Positions 8,008-16,882 of a stretch of DNA of 64,000 nucleotides are shown in pieces. Each line of letters starts with the position of its first letter. The stretch's first letter is position 1. Origin of the DNA: Paenibacillus sp. BSR1-1 (GTDB taxonomy: Bacteria; Bacillota; Bacilli; Bacillales; Cytobacillaceae); assembly GCF_030403775.1 (NCBI RefSeq), contig NZ_JAQMWQ010000018.1, positions 1 to 64,000 of the forward strand, written 5' to 3'. Position numbers and translations under genes: made by a program. Below the pieces are notes generated by a model. That model did no database searches. It saw only the letters and a program-made list of their open reading frames with translations, and was not told where the DNA came from.

Positions 8008-8577
8008 CTATACTTTACGGATCGAAGTAATGACACAAGCAAATAAACCAATAATCGAAACAATTACAAGTGAATAAAGAAGCCTGGCATCTTTTAATAG
8101 GATTAATCCAGTGGTAATTATAACTGCATCAATAGCGAAACAAATTATGCCAACATTCACATTAGTCTTTTTTGCGATTAAAAGCGCCAGCAAATCCATC
8201 CCGCCGGGGCTAATATGATTTCGCAACATAAAGCCAACACCAATACCAATTAAAACCGCGCCAATTATAACACTGCTTAGAATGGGCAAGTGGATCATTC
8301 CGCTAAATGGCATTAGAAAATCGAGCATAAAACCAGAAACCACTGCCCCCGCTAAACCATTCACAAAGTATTCAGGTTCATATCTAAAGGCATAGATGAA
8401 AACCGGAATATTTAAGCAAATAAATGTAAGGCCAACTTTTAACCCCCACAAATAGTTGGCCAAGAGACTTATGCCAAAAAAGCCGCCATTTATCAAATGA
8501 AAAGGAAGAATAAATCCATTTACCCCTATTCCGATCATCGTGCCCCCAAAGCCTATAATCGCAAATTTTTTTAACAT
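8008..8577 (-). CDS. YitT/YczE-type membrane protein, short form
   Basis: A 189-residue protein with five to six hydrophobic segments. It has the YitT-family pattern of an N-terminal helix followed by GFILPFHLINGGFFGISLL and later the loop NHISPGGMDLLALLIAKK. It lacks the C-terminal soluble DUF2179 domain that the two longer relatives in this window carry (31392-32309 and 43620-44435). The transport substrate of the family is unknown. ATG 8577 is preceded by GGGATGG. Confidence 0.8.
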   Translation of the reverse strand: MLKKFAIIGFGGTMIGIGVNGFILPFHLINGGFFGISLLANYLWGLKVGLTFICLNIPVFIYAFRYEPEYFVNGLAGAVVSGFMLDFLMPFSGMIHLPILSSVIIGAVLIGIGVGFMLRNHISPGGMDLLALLIAKKTNVNVGIICFAIDAVIITTGLILLKDARLLYSLVIVSIIGLFACVITSIRKV

Positions 8578-8653
8578 CCAACCATCCCTTGTCCCATATC
8601 TTTAATACCTCTTATATGATTGAAAAAGGGACTTCATTCGGAAGGATTTTAGG

Positions 8654-8684
8654 TAAAAAAAATCAGAGCCTCATATAGACTCTG
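8654..8684 (-). terminator. intrinsic terminator of the antiporter gene
   Basis: Stem CAGAGTC/GGCTCTG on the minus strand followed by eight T, three bases after the stop. Confidence 0.8.
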
Positions 8685-8686
8685 GT

Positions 8687-10012
8687 TCAAGCAGCAACAA
8701 TCCGTTTTCCCTTTGATTTACGAAATTGTTTTATAATCGAAAGACAGATGGTGAATATTGGTAAAATCCATAAAAATATCGCATACGGTAAATATCCAAG
8801 TAAGGGAATGCCAACAATCGTGCTGCACATTATCGCTAAGACACTCCATGGAACCATGCCTGGAAAGAGCATCGTCGTATCCCCCATTACCCTAGCTAAT
8901 TCTTCATTTCCGTATTTAGAAGACCAATGAGGTAAAAAGGACCTCCCTGTTAAAATGATAGGCAGTGTTTGATTGGCCGCAATAAATGTGATGATCAGTG
9001 TTGCGATCAGTGTTTTTACCGTATCTCCTATTAAGGACCTTGAGGATTTCAGCCATTTATCTAAATAGGGCTGAATGACATTCAATTCCTCTAACAACCC
9101 ATTATAAGCACCTGCCAAAGCGAGAAACAGCAGTAATTCGTACATATGAATTAAACCGCCGCCAAGACCATCAATACCATGCCAAAAGTCAATTACTAAT
9201 TTGGAAAAAGGAGTGCCCTCAGCTAATGCAATAACGGCTGCTGATAAGATACTAGATATAAACGCATAAATTATGCTTATTCGAAAAAGAACAAAAACGA
9301 TTAACACCAATGGCGGGATAAACTTAATCCAAGAAAGCTGATTCCACTCGAAATGTGCCGGATTTATTTTGCTGTCTCCATAACTATGTAAATCGAAGAA
9401 AGCATAAAAACAAAAGGAAACGAGGACTGCGATTACCGTTGACAAAAGCATCGCCTTCCATTGCTTTTTAACTGTAAGTTCAACAGTATGTGATAAAAGC
9501 TGATGGGCACTGGAAAACGGCGAAGTCCGATCCCCTACAAAAGCACCTGAGACTAATGCTCCCGCCACAACTTCTATAGGCAAATGTAAAACCATGGCCG
9601 TCCCCAAAATCGGAACTCCAATGGCACTTAGTGTCCCAACTGTTGTCCCAAGAAGCATCGAGAAGACAAGAGAGACAAGAAACGAAAGAACCAAAAAATG
9701 GTCCGAATTAATAAAGTTTAGGGCCACTTTAACCATTTGACCAATCGTTTCCGATAAATACCAGGAAGGAAGTAAAAAACTAACAAGAAAGAGTATAATA
9801 ATGACAATTCTCGTTTTGTAAACTCCGATAAAACTAATTTTTAGTGTCTGCTTCAATGACATTCCTTTTTGGAATGCTAAATATGTCAAAACAAGAAACC
9901 CTGGCATAAAACCGATAACGAGCGGCTGATGGTAAATGACGGAACAGACCACTCCTAAAATGGTCGTGATGAGCAGAAAAAGAACTTGGAAGATAGAAAA
10001 ATTAGATACCAT
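8687..10012 (-). CDS. NhaC-type Na+/H+ antiporter family protein
   Basis: A 441-residue integral membrane protein with about 11-12 hydrophobic segments. Conserved NhaC-family stretches include GALVSGAFVGDRTSPFSSA at about residues 150-168 and VMGDTTMLFPGMVPWS near 380. The family exchanges Na+ (or a carboxylate such as malate/lactate) for H+ across the cytoplasmic membrane; the exact ions are not evident. The ATG at 10012 has AAAGGTGG 8 bases upstream, so the 37-residue extension to 10123 is not used. Monocistronic. Confidence 0.85.
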   Translation of the reverse strand: MVSNFSIFQVLFLLITTILGVVCSVIYHQPLVIGFMPGFLVLTYLAFQKGMSLKQTLKISFIGVYKTRIVIIILFLVSFLLPSWYLSETIGQMVKVALNFINSDHFLVLSFLVSLVFSMLLGTTVGTLSAIGVPILGTAMVLHLPIEVVAGALVSGAFVGDRTSPFSSAHQLLSHTVELTVKKQWKAMLLSTVIAVLVSFCFYAFFDLHSYGDSKINPAHFEWNQLSWIKFIPPLVLIVFVLFRISIIYAFISSILSAAVIALAEGTPFSKLVIDFWHGIDGLGGGLIHMYELLLFLALAGAYNGLLEELNVIQPYLDKWLKSSRSLIGDTVKTLIATLIITFIAANQTLPIILTGRSFLPHWSSKYGNEELARVMGDTTMLFPGMVPWSVLAIMCSTIVGIPLLGYLPYAIFLWILPIFTICLSIIKQFRKSKGKRIVAA

Positions 10013-10099
10013 TTCAAGACCACCTTTAAAAAGAAAACCATACATAATTATACGGAAAACTTCTGATTTAGAGAAGAATTTATTCTTTAATATAAAGAA

Positions 10100-10121
10100 G
10101 AGCCGCTCGTGAAAACGGCTC
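10100..10121 (-). terminator. intrinsic terminator of the ABC-F gene
   Basis: Stem GAGCCG/CGGCTC followed on the minus strand by TTCTTT, 29 bases past the ABC-F stop. The T-run is imperfect. Confidence 0.65.
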
Positions 10122-10149
10122 AACCAAAGGTGTATATCCCTTCAATTTG

Positions 10150-12021
10150 TTATACAACTTCATCCAGCTGCTGATAGAGCTGTTCACGTTCATTTTCCAG
10201 CATCTCTAATTCAGAATAAATGCTTTGCAGTAAAGAAAGGTCACTTTCTGATTCCATTTGTCTTTGTAACAAATGAATATTAATCTCGATTTGCTCGATC
10301 ATATCTTCGAGGTCATCCAAATTTTTCGGCTTATCATGTTCAATTTCTTTCATTTTTTTTAATGAAGGCGGGTTAGGGACAAATGCTGAATTAGATACGA
10401 AGGCAGGCAGTTTTTCTTTTGCCCAATCATAGTTCCCATCGAAAAAGTGAACAGTCCCATTTTGCAGCCAATAAATTTTATTAAAAAGTTTGTTGAGAAA
10501 ATAACGATCATGGGAGACAGCTAAAATAGTGCCGTTAAATTGTTCAAGTGCCTCCTCCAATACCTCACAGGAATCAATATCCAAATGATTAGTCGGTTCA
10601 TCCAAAATCAGAAGGTTAATGTCCTGGTACATAAGCTGCGCAAGGCGAAGACGCATTCTTTCACCGCCGCTTAATTGATTCACCTTGCGGAATACCGCAG
10701 GTCCGAAGAATAGGAATCGTGCTAAGATATGTCGGGCCTCGCCTTCATTTACTTTGACTTCAGAACGAAACACATCAATCAGCTGATCCTCTCCTAAATC
10801 AGCAAAAACATGCTGCGATAAATAGCCAATCTTCACATTGCTGCCTACCTTAACAACGCCATTGTCTGCCTCACATTCTTGTAAAATCATTTTTAAAACG
10901 GTCGACTTTCCTGTCCCGTTTTCACCGACAATCGCCGTTCGATCCTTATATTGAACAAGCATGTTCACATTATCAAAAAGCTTACGGCTGCCATAACTTT
11001 TTGAAACGTTCTCAAGGATAATAACATCCTTTCCACTCCGGTCATTCGCTTCGAAATCAATTCCCATTTTCTTAACTTCCATTTTCGGACGTTCTAACTT
11101 TTCGATACGATCAAGCGCACGCTGCATATTAGTCGCACGCCTATGAAGAGCAGCGCTAGGAGGATTAGAGCGGTTAGCCCAGTCCCGCAGCCGCTTAATG
11201 GCTTCCTTCATCTTTTTAATTTTCTTCTGCTGTTCTTGGTACTCTTGGAATTCTCTTAACAGCCGTTCTTCCTTTTCCTTGACATAGTTACTAAAATTCG
11301 TATGGTATAAATCAATTTCTCCATCTTCCATCTCAAAAACCTTGTTCACTACTTCATCTAAAAAGTACCTGTCATGAGAGATTAGAATAATAGTGCCTTT
11401 GTAGGCCTTTAAGAAGGAACCTAACCACTCAATGGCCATCAAATCTAAATGATTGGTTGGCTCATCAAGTAATAAGAGTTCTGGATTTTTCAATAAACTT
11501 AAACCAAGACCAACCTTGGTTTTCTCACCGCCACTTAACAGTGAAAAAGGCTTCACAAGAAAATCAGCAATATTTAAGCCATTCGCAACACGGTCCATTT
11601 GAGCGTCCATTTCGTAGCCGCCATTTAAAATAAAATCATCTTGAAGCATTCCGTACTGCTCAATTAATCCCTGCAATTTTTCCGGAGCCATTACCTGCCC
11701 CATCTCAAGCTCCAATTGTTTCAGCTTCGCTTCCGTCTTTGTTAATTGTTCGAATGCGGTTTTCAAAACTTCCTTCACATTCAGGTCCCCGAAATCAGGA
11801 ATCTGTGCCAAGTAGCCGATTTTAAGTGCCTTTTTCCAATGAATAACTCCCTCATCAACAGATTCCTGTTGAGCAAGCAATTTTAATAAAGTAGTTTTGC
11901 CGCTGCCGTTGCGGCCAACTAAGCCTATACGGCTGCCTTCATGTACTTCGAGGGATAAATCTTTAAAAATCATATTTCCGCCAAACGATTTCGCTATATG
12001 GTTAACACTGCAAACAATCAT
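10150..12021 (-). CDS. ABC-F family ATPase (ribosomal protection/translation factor type)
   Basis: A 623-residue soluble protein with two ABC domains and no membrane segment. Walker A motifs are GRNGSGKTTLL (about residues 37-47) and GENGTGKSTVL, signatures are LSGGEKTKV and LSGGERMRL, and Walker B regions end LLLDEPTNHLDL and LILDEPTNHLDI. A charged linker (KKMKEAIKRLRDWANRSN) between the domains is the part that reaches the ribosome in ABC-F proteins. A C-terminal coiled coil covers roughly 560-623. ATG 12021 is chosen because AAAAGGAG sits 7 bases before it; ATG 12027 would be too close. The long leader with an upstream ORF and terminators argues for antibiotic-inducible regulation, as in vmlR-type genes; the drug is unknown. 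Confidence 0.9.
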   Translation of the reverse strand: MIVCSVNHIAKSFGGNMIFKDLSLEVHEGSRIGLVGRNGSGKTTLLKLLAQQESVDEGVIHWKKALKIGYLAQIPDFGDLNVKEVLKTAFEQLTKTEAKLKQLELEMGQVMAPEKLQGLIEQYGMLQDDFILNGGYEMDAQMDRVANGLNIADFLVKPFSLLSGGEKTKVGLGLSLLKNPELLLLDEPTNHLDLMAIEWLGSFLKAYKGTIILISHDRYFLDEVVNKVFEMEDGEIDLYHTNFSNYVKEKEERLLREFQEYQEQQKKIKKMKEAIKRLRDWANRSNPPSAALHRRATNMQRALDRIEKLERPKMEVKKMGIDFEANDRSGKDVIILENVSKSYGSRKLFDNVNMLVQYKDRTAIVGENGTGKSTVLKMILQECEADNGVVKVGSNVKIGYLSQHVFADLGEDQLIDVFRSEVKVNEGEARHILARFLFFGPAVFRKVNQLSGGERMRLRLAQLMYQDINLLILDEPTNHLDIDSCEVLEEALEQFNGTILAVSHDRYFLNKLFNKIYWLQNGTVHFFDGNYDWAKEKLPAFVSNSAFVPNPPSLKKMKEIEHDKPKNLDDLEDMIEQIEINIHLLQRQMESESDLSLLQSIYSELEMLENEREQLYQQLDEVV

Positions 12022-12066
12022 GTTCATTCTCCTTTTATTAAAAATTCGATGAACACATCTAAAGAT

Positions 12067-12168
12067 AAAAAAAAGCCACGGGCATCTATTCCTCCCGAGG
12101 CTGATAAAAAGGCATAGAAAAAGAGTGCCTCAGCACTCTCTTTATACCGTTCTAATGTGGGTAAAGAG
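12067..12168 (-). promoter_or_regulatory. transcription attenuator of the ABC-F gene: antiterminator and two tandem terminators
   Basis: Downstream of the leader ORF the minus strand can form CTCTTTA...TAAAGAG (12168-12138). This competes for the 5' arm of terminator 1 (AAAGAGAGTGC/GCACTCTTTTT, about 12144-12117). A second terminator, AGCCTCGGG/CCCGTGGCT followed by eight T (12102-12067), lies just before the ABC-F ribosome binding site. Both are on the coding strand between promoter and gene, so reading through them must be regulated. The pairing logic is mine, read by eye. Confidence 0.75.
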
Positions 12169-12173
12169 ATGTG

Positions 12174-12308
12174 TTATCGTTCAAATTTCACTATGCAGTT
12201 TCGAAAAAAGGGCAGACTCCCCCCTTGGAAAACCGCTTCATGAAAAATTGCACGGTAAATATTAAGGGCTTCAAGCCATAACAAGCGTGCAAAAATTGAA
12301 CGTTTCAT
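12174..12308 (-). CDS. leader peptide of the ABC-F gene (44 aa)
   Basis: A 44-codon ORF starting at ATG 12308 with a strong site (GGAGGTGGAGAAGAG). It ends at TAA 12174, five bases before the antiterminator arm. The peptide begins MKRSIFARLLWLEAL and contains FHEAVFQGGSLPFF. No protein family is recognised. Position, ribosome binding site, and the tandem terminators behind it are those of a regulatory upstream ORF whose translation by drug-stalled ribosomes opens the downstream gene. The stalling codon cannot be determined from sequence alone. Confidence 0.7.
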   Translation of the reverse strand: MKRSIFARLLWLEALNIYRAIFHEAVFQGGSLPFFRNCIVKFER

Positions 12309-12344
12309 CTCTTCTCCACCTCCGATTCTAATCAATTTATTTTT

Positions 12345-12373
12345 ATTGTAATTTTTTCCTTTACGATTTGCAA
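12345..12373 (-). promoter_or_regulatory. promoter of the ABC-F leader
   Basis: On the minus strand, -35 TTGCAA (12368-12373), a 17-base spacer and -10 TACAAT (12345-12350). The predicted start at about 12338 gives a 30-base 5' end before the leader ORF and a leader of about 315 bases. Confidence 0.7.
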
Positions 12374-12388
12374 GCCCGAATTTTCAAG

Positions 12389-12802
12389 TTAATGAAGATA
12401 ATTTTTACGGGCTCCAAACCTTCTCCGGTAAACAAATTTCCGCAAATCCTTATCCTTAATATTCCCATCATAGATTAAAAAAAGCAGTGATTGGAATTCA
12501 GGATACCGTTCCTTAACGAAGAGGGCGAACTCTTTCCGTTCGCCCATCATTTTATTCTTATATTCCTCATCGTTTAATATTTGTTTTAGCTGTTTCTCAT
12601 AATAAATCTTGGTATCTTCCCACTTTTCCTTGCGATTTTCCAATATATCCTGTGCATATATTGGTAATTTCTCAATCACAAGATCAATATAGCCTTCTGA
12701 CCACATTAGCATTTTATCCTTTTCAGGAAGCTCAAACACCATATTCATTAGCTCAATATCGTCTACATGTTCACTGGATGCATATTTTCCAACCCGATTC
12801 AT
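12389..12802 (-). CDS. hypothetical protein (137 aa)
   Basis: A soluble, charged, mostly helical protein beginning MNRVGKYASSEH and ending with a very basic tail (KFVYRRRFGARKNYLH). No motif or family is recognised. ATG 12802 is preferred over GTG 12808 because AGAGG lies 7 bases upstream of the ATG. It sits between the HtrA-type protease gene (38 bases away, same strand) and the ABC-F leader promoter, so it may be the last gene of the protease transcript. Confidence 0.6.
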   Translation of the reverse strand: MNRVGKYASSEHVDDIELMNMVFELPEKDKMLMWSEGYIDLVIEKLPIYAQDILENRKEKWEDTKIYYEKQLKQILNDEEYKNKMMGERKEFALFVKERYPEFQSLLFLIYDGNIKDKDLRKFVYRRRFGARKNYLH

Positions 12803-12846
12803 TGGCACACCTCTTAATAAAATCTTTGGTGTTAATGTACCTCAAA

Positions 12847-14250
12847 TCAGTTTGTTGTATTTGCGGATAATTTTACTTTTAACGTTTGCAGTTTTCCATC
12901 ACGATAGACTTCAAATTTAATTTCATCACCAATTTTCGCTTTGGTATATAGATATTTTCTTAAATCCGAGGAATTAGCAATTGCTGTTCCATTCATGGAA
13001 ACGATTAAATCCTTCGGTTGGAATCCCGCTCGAGCTGCAGCTGAATTCGGGTCAATATTCATGACCAGCACACCTTTATTGACATTATTAGGTAGGTTCT
13101 GGTAATACATTTGTGGAACCTGATCTAGGTCCGATAGTCCGACACCAAGGTAGGGACGCTCAATTTTCCCATTTTTAATTAATTGATTCACAATTGGGAT
13201 CAAATCGTTACTTGGAATCGCAAATCCTAAGCCTTCCACCCCGCTCTCAGAAATTTTTAAGCTATTGATTCCAATTACTTGACCATTTGGATTAATCAAA
13301 GCACCACCACTGTTACCCGGGTTGATGGCAGCATCTGTTTGGATTACATTTGTATCCCAATTTCCGGCAGAGGTCGATACGGATATGCTGCGATTGGTTG
13401 CACTGACAATACCTTGTGTAACGGTTCTGGACAAATCAAGTCCCAGCGGATTTCCAATCGCAAAAACTTGGTCGCCGGGACGTAGTGTCGAGGAGTCTCC
13501 AAAGTCAGCCGTTGCCGTCACATATTTTGCATCAATTTTTAGGACGGCAAGATCGGTTAAGGCATCCGTACCTACAACCTCTGCCGTTGTCTTCTGACCA
13601 TCATATAAGGAAATTTCAAGCTTCGATGCCCCTTCTACGACATGGTTATTGGTTACGATATATGCAATATTATTATTTTTTTGAAAAATAACCCCTGAAC
13701 CTGAGCCTGTTTCAACGCTTTGCGAGGAATTGGAGCTGCCATAAAAATTATTTTGCTGCTGCTGATAATTAACAATTCCAACGATAGCCTTCGATACTTT
13801 TTCCACCGTATCCGCAATGGAACCCGATGTCCTGACTGTTGGCTTTGCGGAAACCTCCTTAACCTGAGTGTTCGAGTTCGATGCTGTAACAGCTTGGTTC
13901 TGATCAGTACCATAATAGTTTTTTAGATAATCAGTATGTGGCAGAATGGTTAACGTCAAGACCGATCCGATTACACCAGCGGCGATTGTAGTGGCAAATC
14001 CCTTCACATAGCTTTTTTTATTTTTTTCAGTTTGGACGGCTGTACGTGTATGACCAGCCACTTCATTTTCTTCGATTTCTGCATTTTCCTCCATTTTATC
14101 GGATGCTGCTGACTCGTTCTCCTCCACAGGGAATGTGGCGTCTACTGATTGGATTCGCTCTTCTGTCATATTTGGTAATTCGGTATTGTTATTCTCAGTT
14201 GATGAATGGGTTTGATCTTTTTCGAATTCATTTGTATCTTTAAATTCCAT
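12847..14250 (-). CDS. htrA: HtrA-type membrane serine protease with PDZ domain
   Basis: A 467-residue S1C protease. An acidic cytoplasmic N-terminus (about 1-80) is followed by one transmembrane helix (about 83-105) and a trypsin-like domain with catalytic His203 (NNHVVEG), Asp233 (TDLAVLKID) and Ser314 (NPGNSGGAL). One PDZ domain (about 365-455) ends the protein. The family degrades or refolds misfolded proteins at the membrane-wall interface. ATG 14250 has AAAGGAG 10 bases upstream. It lies directly downstream of a two-component system on the same strand, recalling CssRS control of htrA/htrB in B. subtilis; which HtrA paralogue it corresponds to is not certain. Confidence 0.9.
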   Translation of the reverse strand: MEFKDTNEFEKDQTHSSTENNNTELPNMTEERIQSVDATFPVEENESAASDKMEENAEIEENEVAGHTRTAVQTEKNKKSYVKGFATTIAAGVIGSVLTLTILPHTDYLKNYYGTDQNQAVTASNSNTQVKEVSAKPTVRTSGSIADTVEKVSKAIVGIVNYQQQQNNFYGSSNSSQSVETGSGSGVIFQKNNNIAYIVTNNHVVEGASKLEISLYDGQKTTAEVVGTDALTDLAVLKIDAKYVTATADFGDSSTLRPGDQVFAIGNPLGLDLSRTVTQGIVSATNRSISVSTSAGNWDTNVIQTDAAINPGNSGGALINPNGQVIGINSLKISESGVEGLGFAIPSNDLIPIVNQLIKNGKIERPYLGVGLSDLDQVPQMYYQNLPNNVNKGVLVMNIDPNSAAARAGFQPKDLIVSMNGTAIANSSDLRKYLYTKAKIGDEIKFEVYRDGKLQTLKVKLSANTTN

Positions 14251-14364
14251 TTCAATCAATCTCCTTTAGGCTTGTTAGTTATCTTGATTTCACTTTAAAC
14301 GACAAATCTTAAGAAATTATTAACAAACTTTAACGAGTTTAGGAAAAATTTAAGAAAAAATAAA

Positions 14365-14444
14365 ATGGCTCTGTTAAACTAGGTTGTTGATTTGCGCTCC
14401 AATCAACAGTGTTAAGAATCAACAATGTTCAATAACACAGCCAA
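14365..14444. repeat. dispersed palindromic repeat, copy A (minimal core)
   Basis: The core GTTGATTTGCGCTCCAATCAA plus a final C (14386-14407) keeps only the two ends of the repeat family described at 42281-42409. An outer inverted repeat, TGGCTCTGTTA/TAACACAGCCA (14366-14443, one mismatch), encloses it. It lies between the kinase terminator and the htrA gene start. Confidence 0.7.
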
Positions 14445-14445
14445 T

Positions 14446-14473
14446 AAAAAAAGCCCGACGATTGTCGGAGCTT
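14446..14473 (-). terminator. intrinsic terminator of the sensor kinase gene
   Basis: Stem AAGCTCCGAC/GTCGGGCTT with a small bulge, followed by T-run on the minus strand, just after the stop at 14476. Confidence 0.8.
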
Positions 14474-14475
14474 TA

Positions 14476-15903
14476 TTAATTATTTTTGAATTGTATGACG
14501 AATTTGGTTCCTTTTCCTTTTTCACTGGTCACATTAATTTCTCCGTTATGAAGAAGGACCAGTTGTTTTACGATTGAAAGACCTAAGCCGAACTCTCCGT
14601 AGGGGTTACTGGTCCGAGATATATCGGCTTTATAAAACCGCCGCCAAATATTTTCTACTTCAGTTGGATCAATACCAATTCCAGTGTCTTCCACCTCTAT
14701 AATAGTGGTATCTCCCTCGGACCGGCCCTTTAACCAAATGGTACCATCCGAGGTGAATTGAATGCTATTTTTGGTAATATTGATCAAAATTTGGATTAAT
14801 CGATCATAGTCTGCGTTAACAAAGACATCAGGATCAGCCTCTACCACGATTTGATTATTTTTTTCCTCTGCCTGGAGGTCTAATTGTTCTTGAATAATTT
14901 CGAGCACTTCTAGAAGTTGTATATCTTCTCTAAATAATTGGATTTGATTCGAACGAATTTTATCATAATCTAAATTTTCATTGACTAATCGAATCAGTCT
15001 TTTTGCCTCTTGACTAACAAGGTTGATGCCCCGCTCTTTATCTTCCTCTGGAATCATATCATTTTTCAGTCCTTCAACTACGCCGCTGATGGTGGTAAGG
15101 GGGGTACGCATTTCATGCGAAACATCGGCCATAAATTGCCGGCGTCTGTTCTCCAAGCTTTCGATTTCCTCCATGGAAGCATTTATTTTATCCACCATAT
15201 GATTAAACTCATTGGCTAATTCTCCAATTTCATCAAAATTAGAAGAATGAACATGAACCTGATAGTGTCCAGCAGACACAAGTGAGGCGGCTTCACGAAG
15301 CCTCTTGATGCGAATAACATGTATTCGTGACAAAAACCAGCTTTGTAAGAATGAAACACCAAATGCTATTAAAATCGTATATAATAAAAATTTATTAATT
15401 TGATGGATCATAGCACTTGATCCGCTGATTGGTGAGGTTAATAAAATCCCTCCATAAAATTTGTCATTTTCTATATAGGGTAATACGACAAATGTTACTC
15501 CATCCTGCCCAAATCTTTGATAATCAATCGGGATGATGATCGTTTGACCCTTCTTTATTTTTTCCCATTCGGATTTCGATAAGCCTTTTATAGTGGGACC
15601 ATTTTTACTCACCAAATATAAATTGCCATCCTGGTCAAACATACTAAAGCTCATTTTTCTGGCCGCCAAAACGCTGCTATACCGGTTAATGGTCTGATCG
15701 GTTCCATATGGATTCTCTTTTATATCTTTTAATATCGCCTTTCCGTATGAACTCAGCTCTTCTGCTTTGTTCGAATACACTAAGTTTTCAACATAGTGTG
15801 CAAATATAATACTCAAGATTAAAAATGCGACAATGATAATACTAATATGGCTGAAAAACTGCTGGTAAAAATACCTAAACTTCGTCTGCTTTACTTGAGT
15901 CAT
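14476..15903 (-). CDS. two-component sensor histidine kinase
   Basis: A 475-residue membrane kinase. Transmembrane helices lie at about 18-37 and 171-191, enclosing an extracytoplasmic sensor of about 130 residues. A HAMP domain follows (about 192-245), then the HisKA dimer with FMADVSHEMRTPLTT (phospho-His263) and a HATPase domain with NxxxN (NITKNSIQF), DTGIGI and GLGLSIV. The signal is unknown. Its start lies inside the 3' end of the regulator gene (29-base overlap), so the two are translated together. Its neighbour is an HtrA-type protease, so an envelope-stress role is plausible, but the sensor does not obviously resemble CssS. Confidence 0.88.
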   Translation of the reverse strand: MTQVKQTKFRYFYQQFFSHISIIIVAFLILSIIFAHYVENLVYSNKAEELSSYGKAILKDIKENPYGTDQTINRYSSVLAARKMSFSMFDQDGNLYLVSKNGPTIKGLSKSEWEKIKKGQTIIIPIDYQRFGQDGVTFVVLPYIENDKFYGGILLTSPISGSSAMIHQINKFLLYTILIAFGVSFLQSWFLSRIHVIRIKRLREAASLVSAGHYQVHVHSSNFDEIGELANEFNHMVDKINASMEEIESLENRRRQFMADVSHEMRTPLTTISGVVEGLKNDMIPEEDKERGINLVSQEAKRLIRLVNENLDYDKIRSNQIQLFREDIQLLEVLEIIQEQLDLQAEEKNNQIVVEADPDVFVNADYDRLIQILINITKNSIQFTSDGTIWLKGRSEGDTTIIEVEDTGIGIDPTEVENIWRRFYKADISRTSNPYGEFGLGLSIVKQLVLLHNGEINVTSEKGKGTKFVIQFKNN

Positions 15904-16576
15904 CGAATTTATAACCTACTCCCCAAACAGTATGGAAGAATGGCTGCGAGGTGGTTTCAACCTTTTTCCGCAGCCGTTTAATGTGAACATCGACGGTTCG
16001 TTCATCACCATAAAATTGGTAGCCCCAAACCCTTTCAAGTAATTGCTCTCTTGAGAATACTTGGCGGGGATGTTCCACCAAATAATACAATAAATCGAAC
16101 TCTTTTGGAGTCAAATTTGTAATTTGCGCCCCATCAATAATCACTTCTCTTGTCGTTTTATTCACTTTAAAATGTTCGGTCTGGAGGAAATCGTGGCGCT
16201 CATTTGGCACTTGTGCTTGAAAGCGGCGAGTTACCGCTTTAATTCTCGCCATTAAGGTAAGCGGACTAAAGGGCTTAGTGACATAATCATCTGCCCCCAT
16301 TTCAAGACCAAGCACCTGATCTGACTCACTATCCTTTGCCGTTAACATGATAATTGGAACAGTATGCTTTTCCTCTCTAATTTTGCGGCAAATGCTGACA
16401 CCGTCCATACCAGGCAGCATCCAATCCACAATCAAGGCATCCCAAGTGCCTTTTTTAAAACGGTTATATCCTTCAATACCGTCATTGACAAATTCACCAT
16501 CGATTCCTTCTTTAGCAAAAAACATTTCAATCATCGAGCAAACACTTTTATTATCTTCTATCACTAATATTTTCAA
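15875..16576 (-). CDS. two-component response regulator, OmpR/PhoB type
   Basis: A 233-residue regulator. The receiver domain (1-120) has the acidic pair ED at 7-8, phospho-acceptor Asp51 (LIVDWMLPGMDG) and the conserved Lys in YVTKPFSP. A winged-helix DNA-binding domain follows (about 135-228) with LTPKEFDLLYYLVEHP and RTVDVHIKRLRKK. A TTG start at 16576 is chosen: it has AAGGAG 11 bases upstream and gives the standard length; the extension to 16639 is not conserved in this family. It overlaps the kinase gene by 29 bases. Confidence 0.9.
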   Translation of the reverse strand: MKILVIEDNKSVCSMIEMFFAKEGIDGEFVNDGIEGYNRFKKGTWDALIVDWMLPGMDGVSICRKIREEKHTVPIIMLTAKDSESDQVLGLEMGADDYVTKPFSPLTLMARIKAVTRRFQAQVPNERHDFLQTEHFKVNKTTREVIIDGAQITNLTPKEFDLLYYLVEHPRQVFSREQLLERVWGYQFYGDERTVDVHIKRLRKKVETTSQPFFHTVWGVGYKFDDSSKADEV

Positions 16577-16716
16577 AATAATGTCATCTCCTTGCCTAAA
16601 AAAACTGTTCTTCCTTCTAGTGTAATCGAAATTTTTCACTTATCAAAGGTTCTGCCCAATTCTTCTTTACTAATTAATACTTTGTTCATAGTTTTTTAAT
16701 ATTTTCAAATTTGGCT

Positions 16717-16759
16717 GATGATTTGCCCTCCAGGCGCTTCGCTTTCCGCTCCAATCAAC
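16717..16759. repeat. dispersed palindromic repeat, copy B (internally deleted)
   Basis: A 43-base member: GATGATTTGCCCTCCAGGCG to CTTTCCGCTCCAATCAAC. It keeps both ends and about 20 inner bases of the long copies. Its right flank (16760-16795: ACAACAATGT, then TAACACA) resembles the right flank of copy A. It lies in the 300-base gap between the response-regulator start and the oxidoreductase terminator. Confidence 0.7.
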
Positions 16760-16799
16760 AGTTTGCTAAACAACAATGTCCTCTAACACATACTCAAAT

Positions 16800-16824
16800 A
16801 AAAAACCCGGACTATTGTCCAGGT
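16800..16824 (-). terminator. intrinsic terminator of the acyl-CoA operon
   Basis: Stem ACCTGGAC/GTCCGGGT followed by TTTTTTATTT on the minus strand, 58 bases past the oxidoreductase stop. Confidence 0.8.
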
Positions 16825-16882
16825 CTTCTGTTTCATAAAAAATTTGCAAGTGCACCGGCAAAAAGTGTTTCTGCATTAACAC

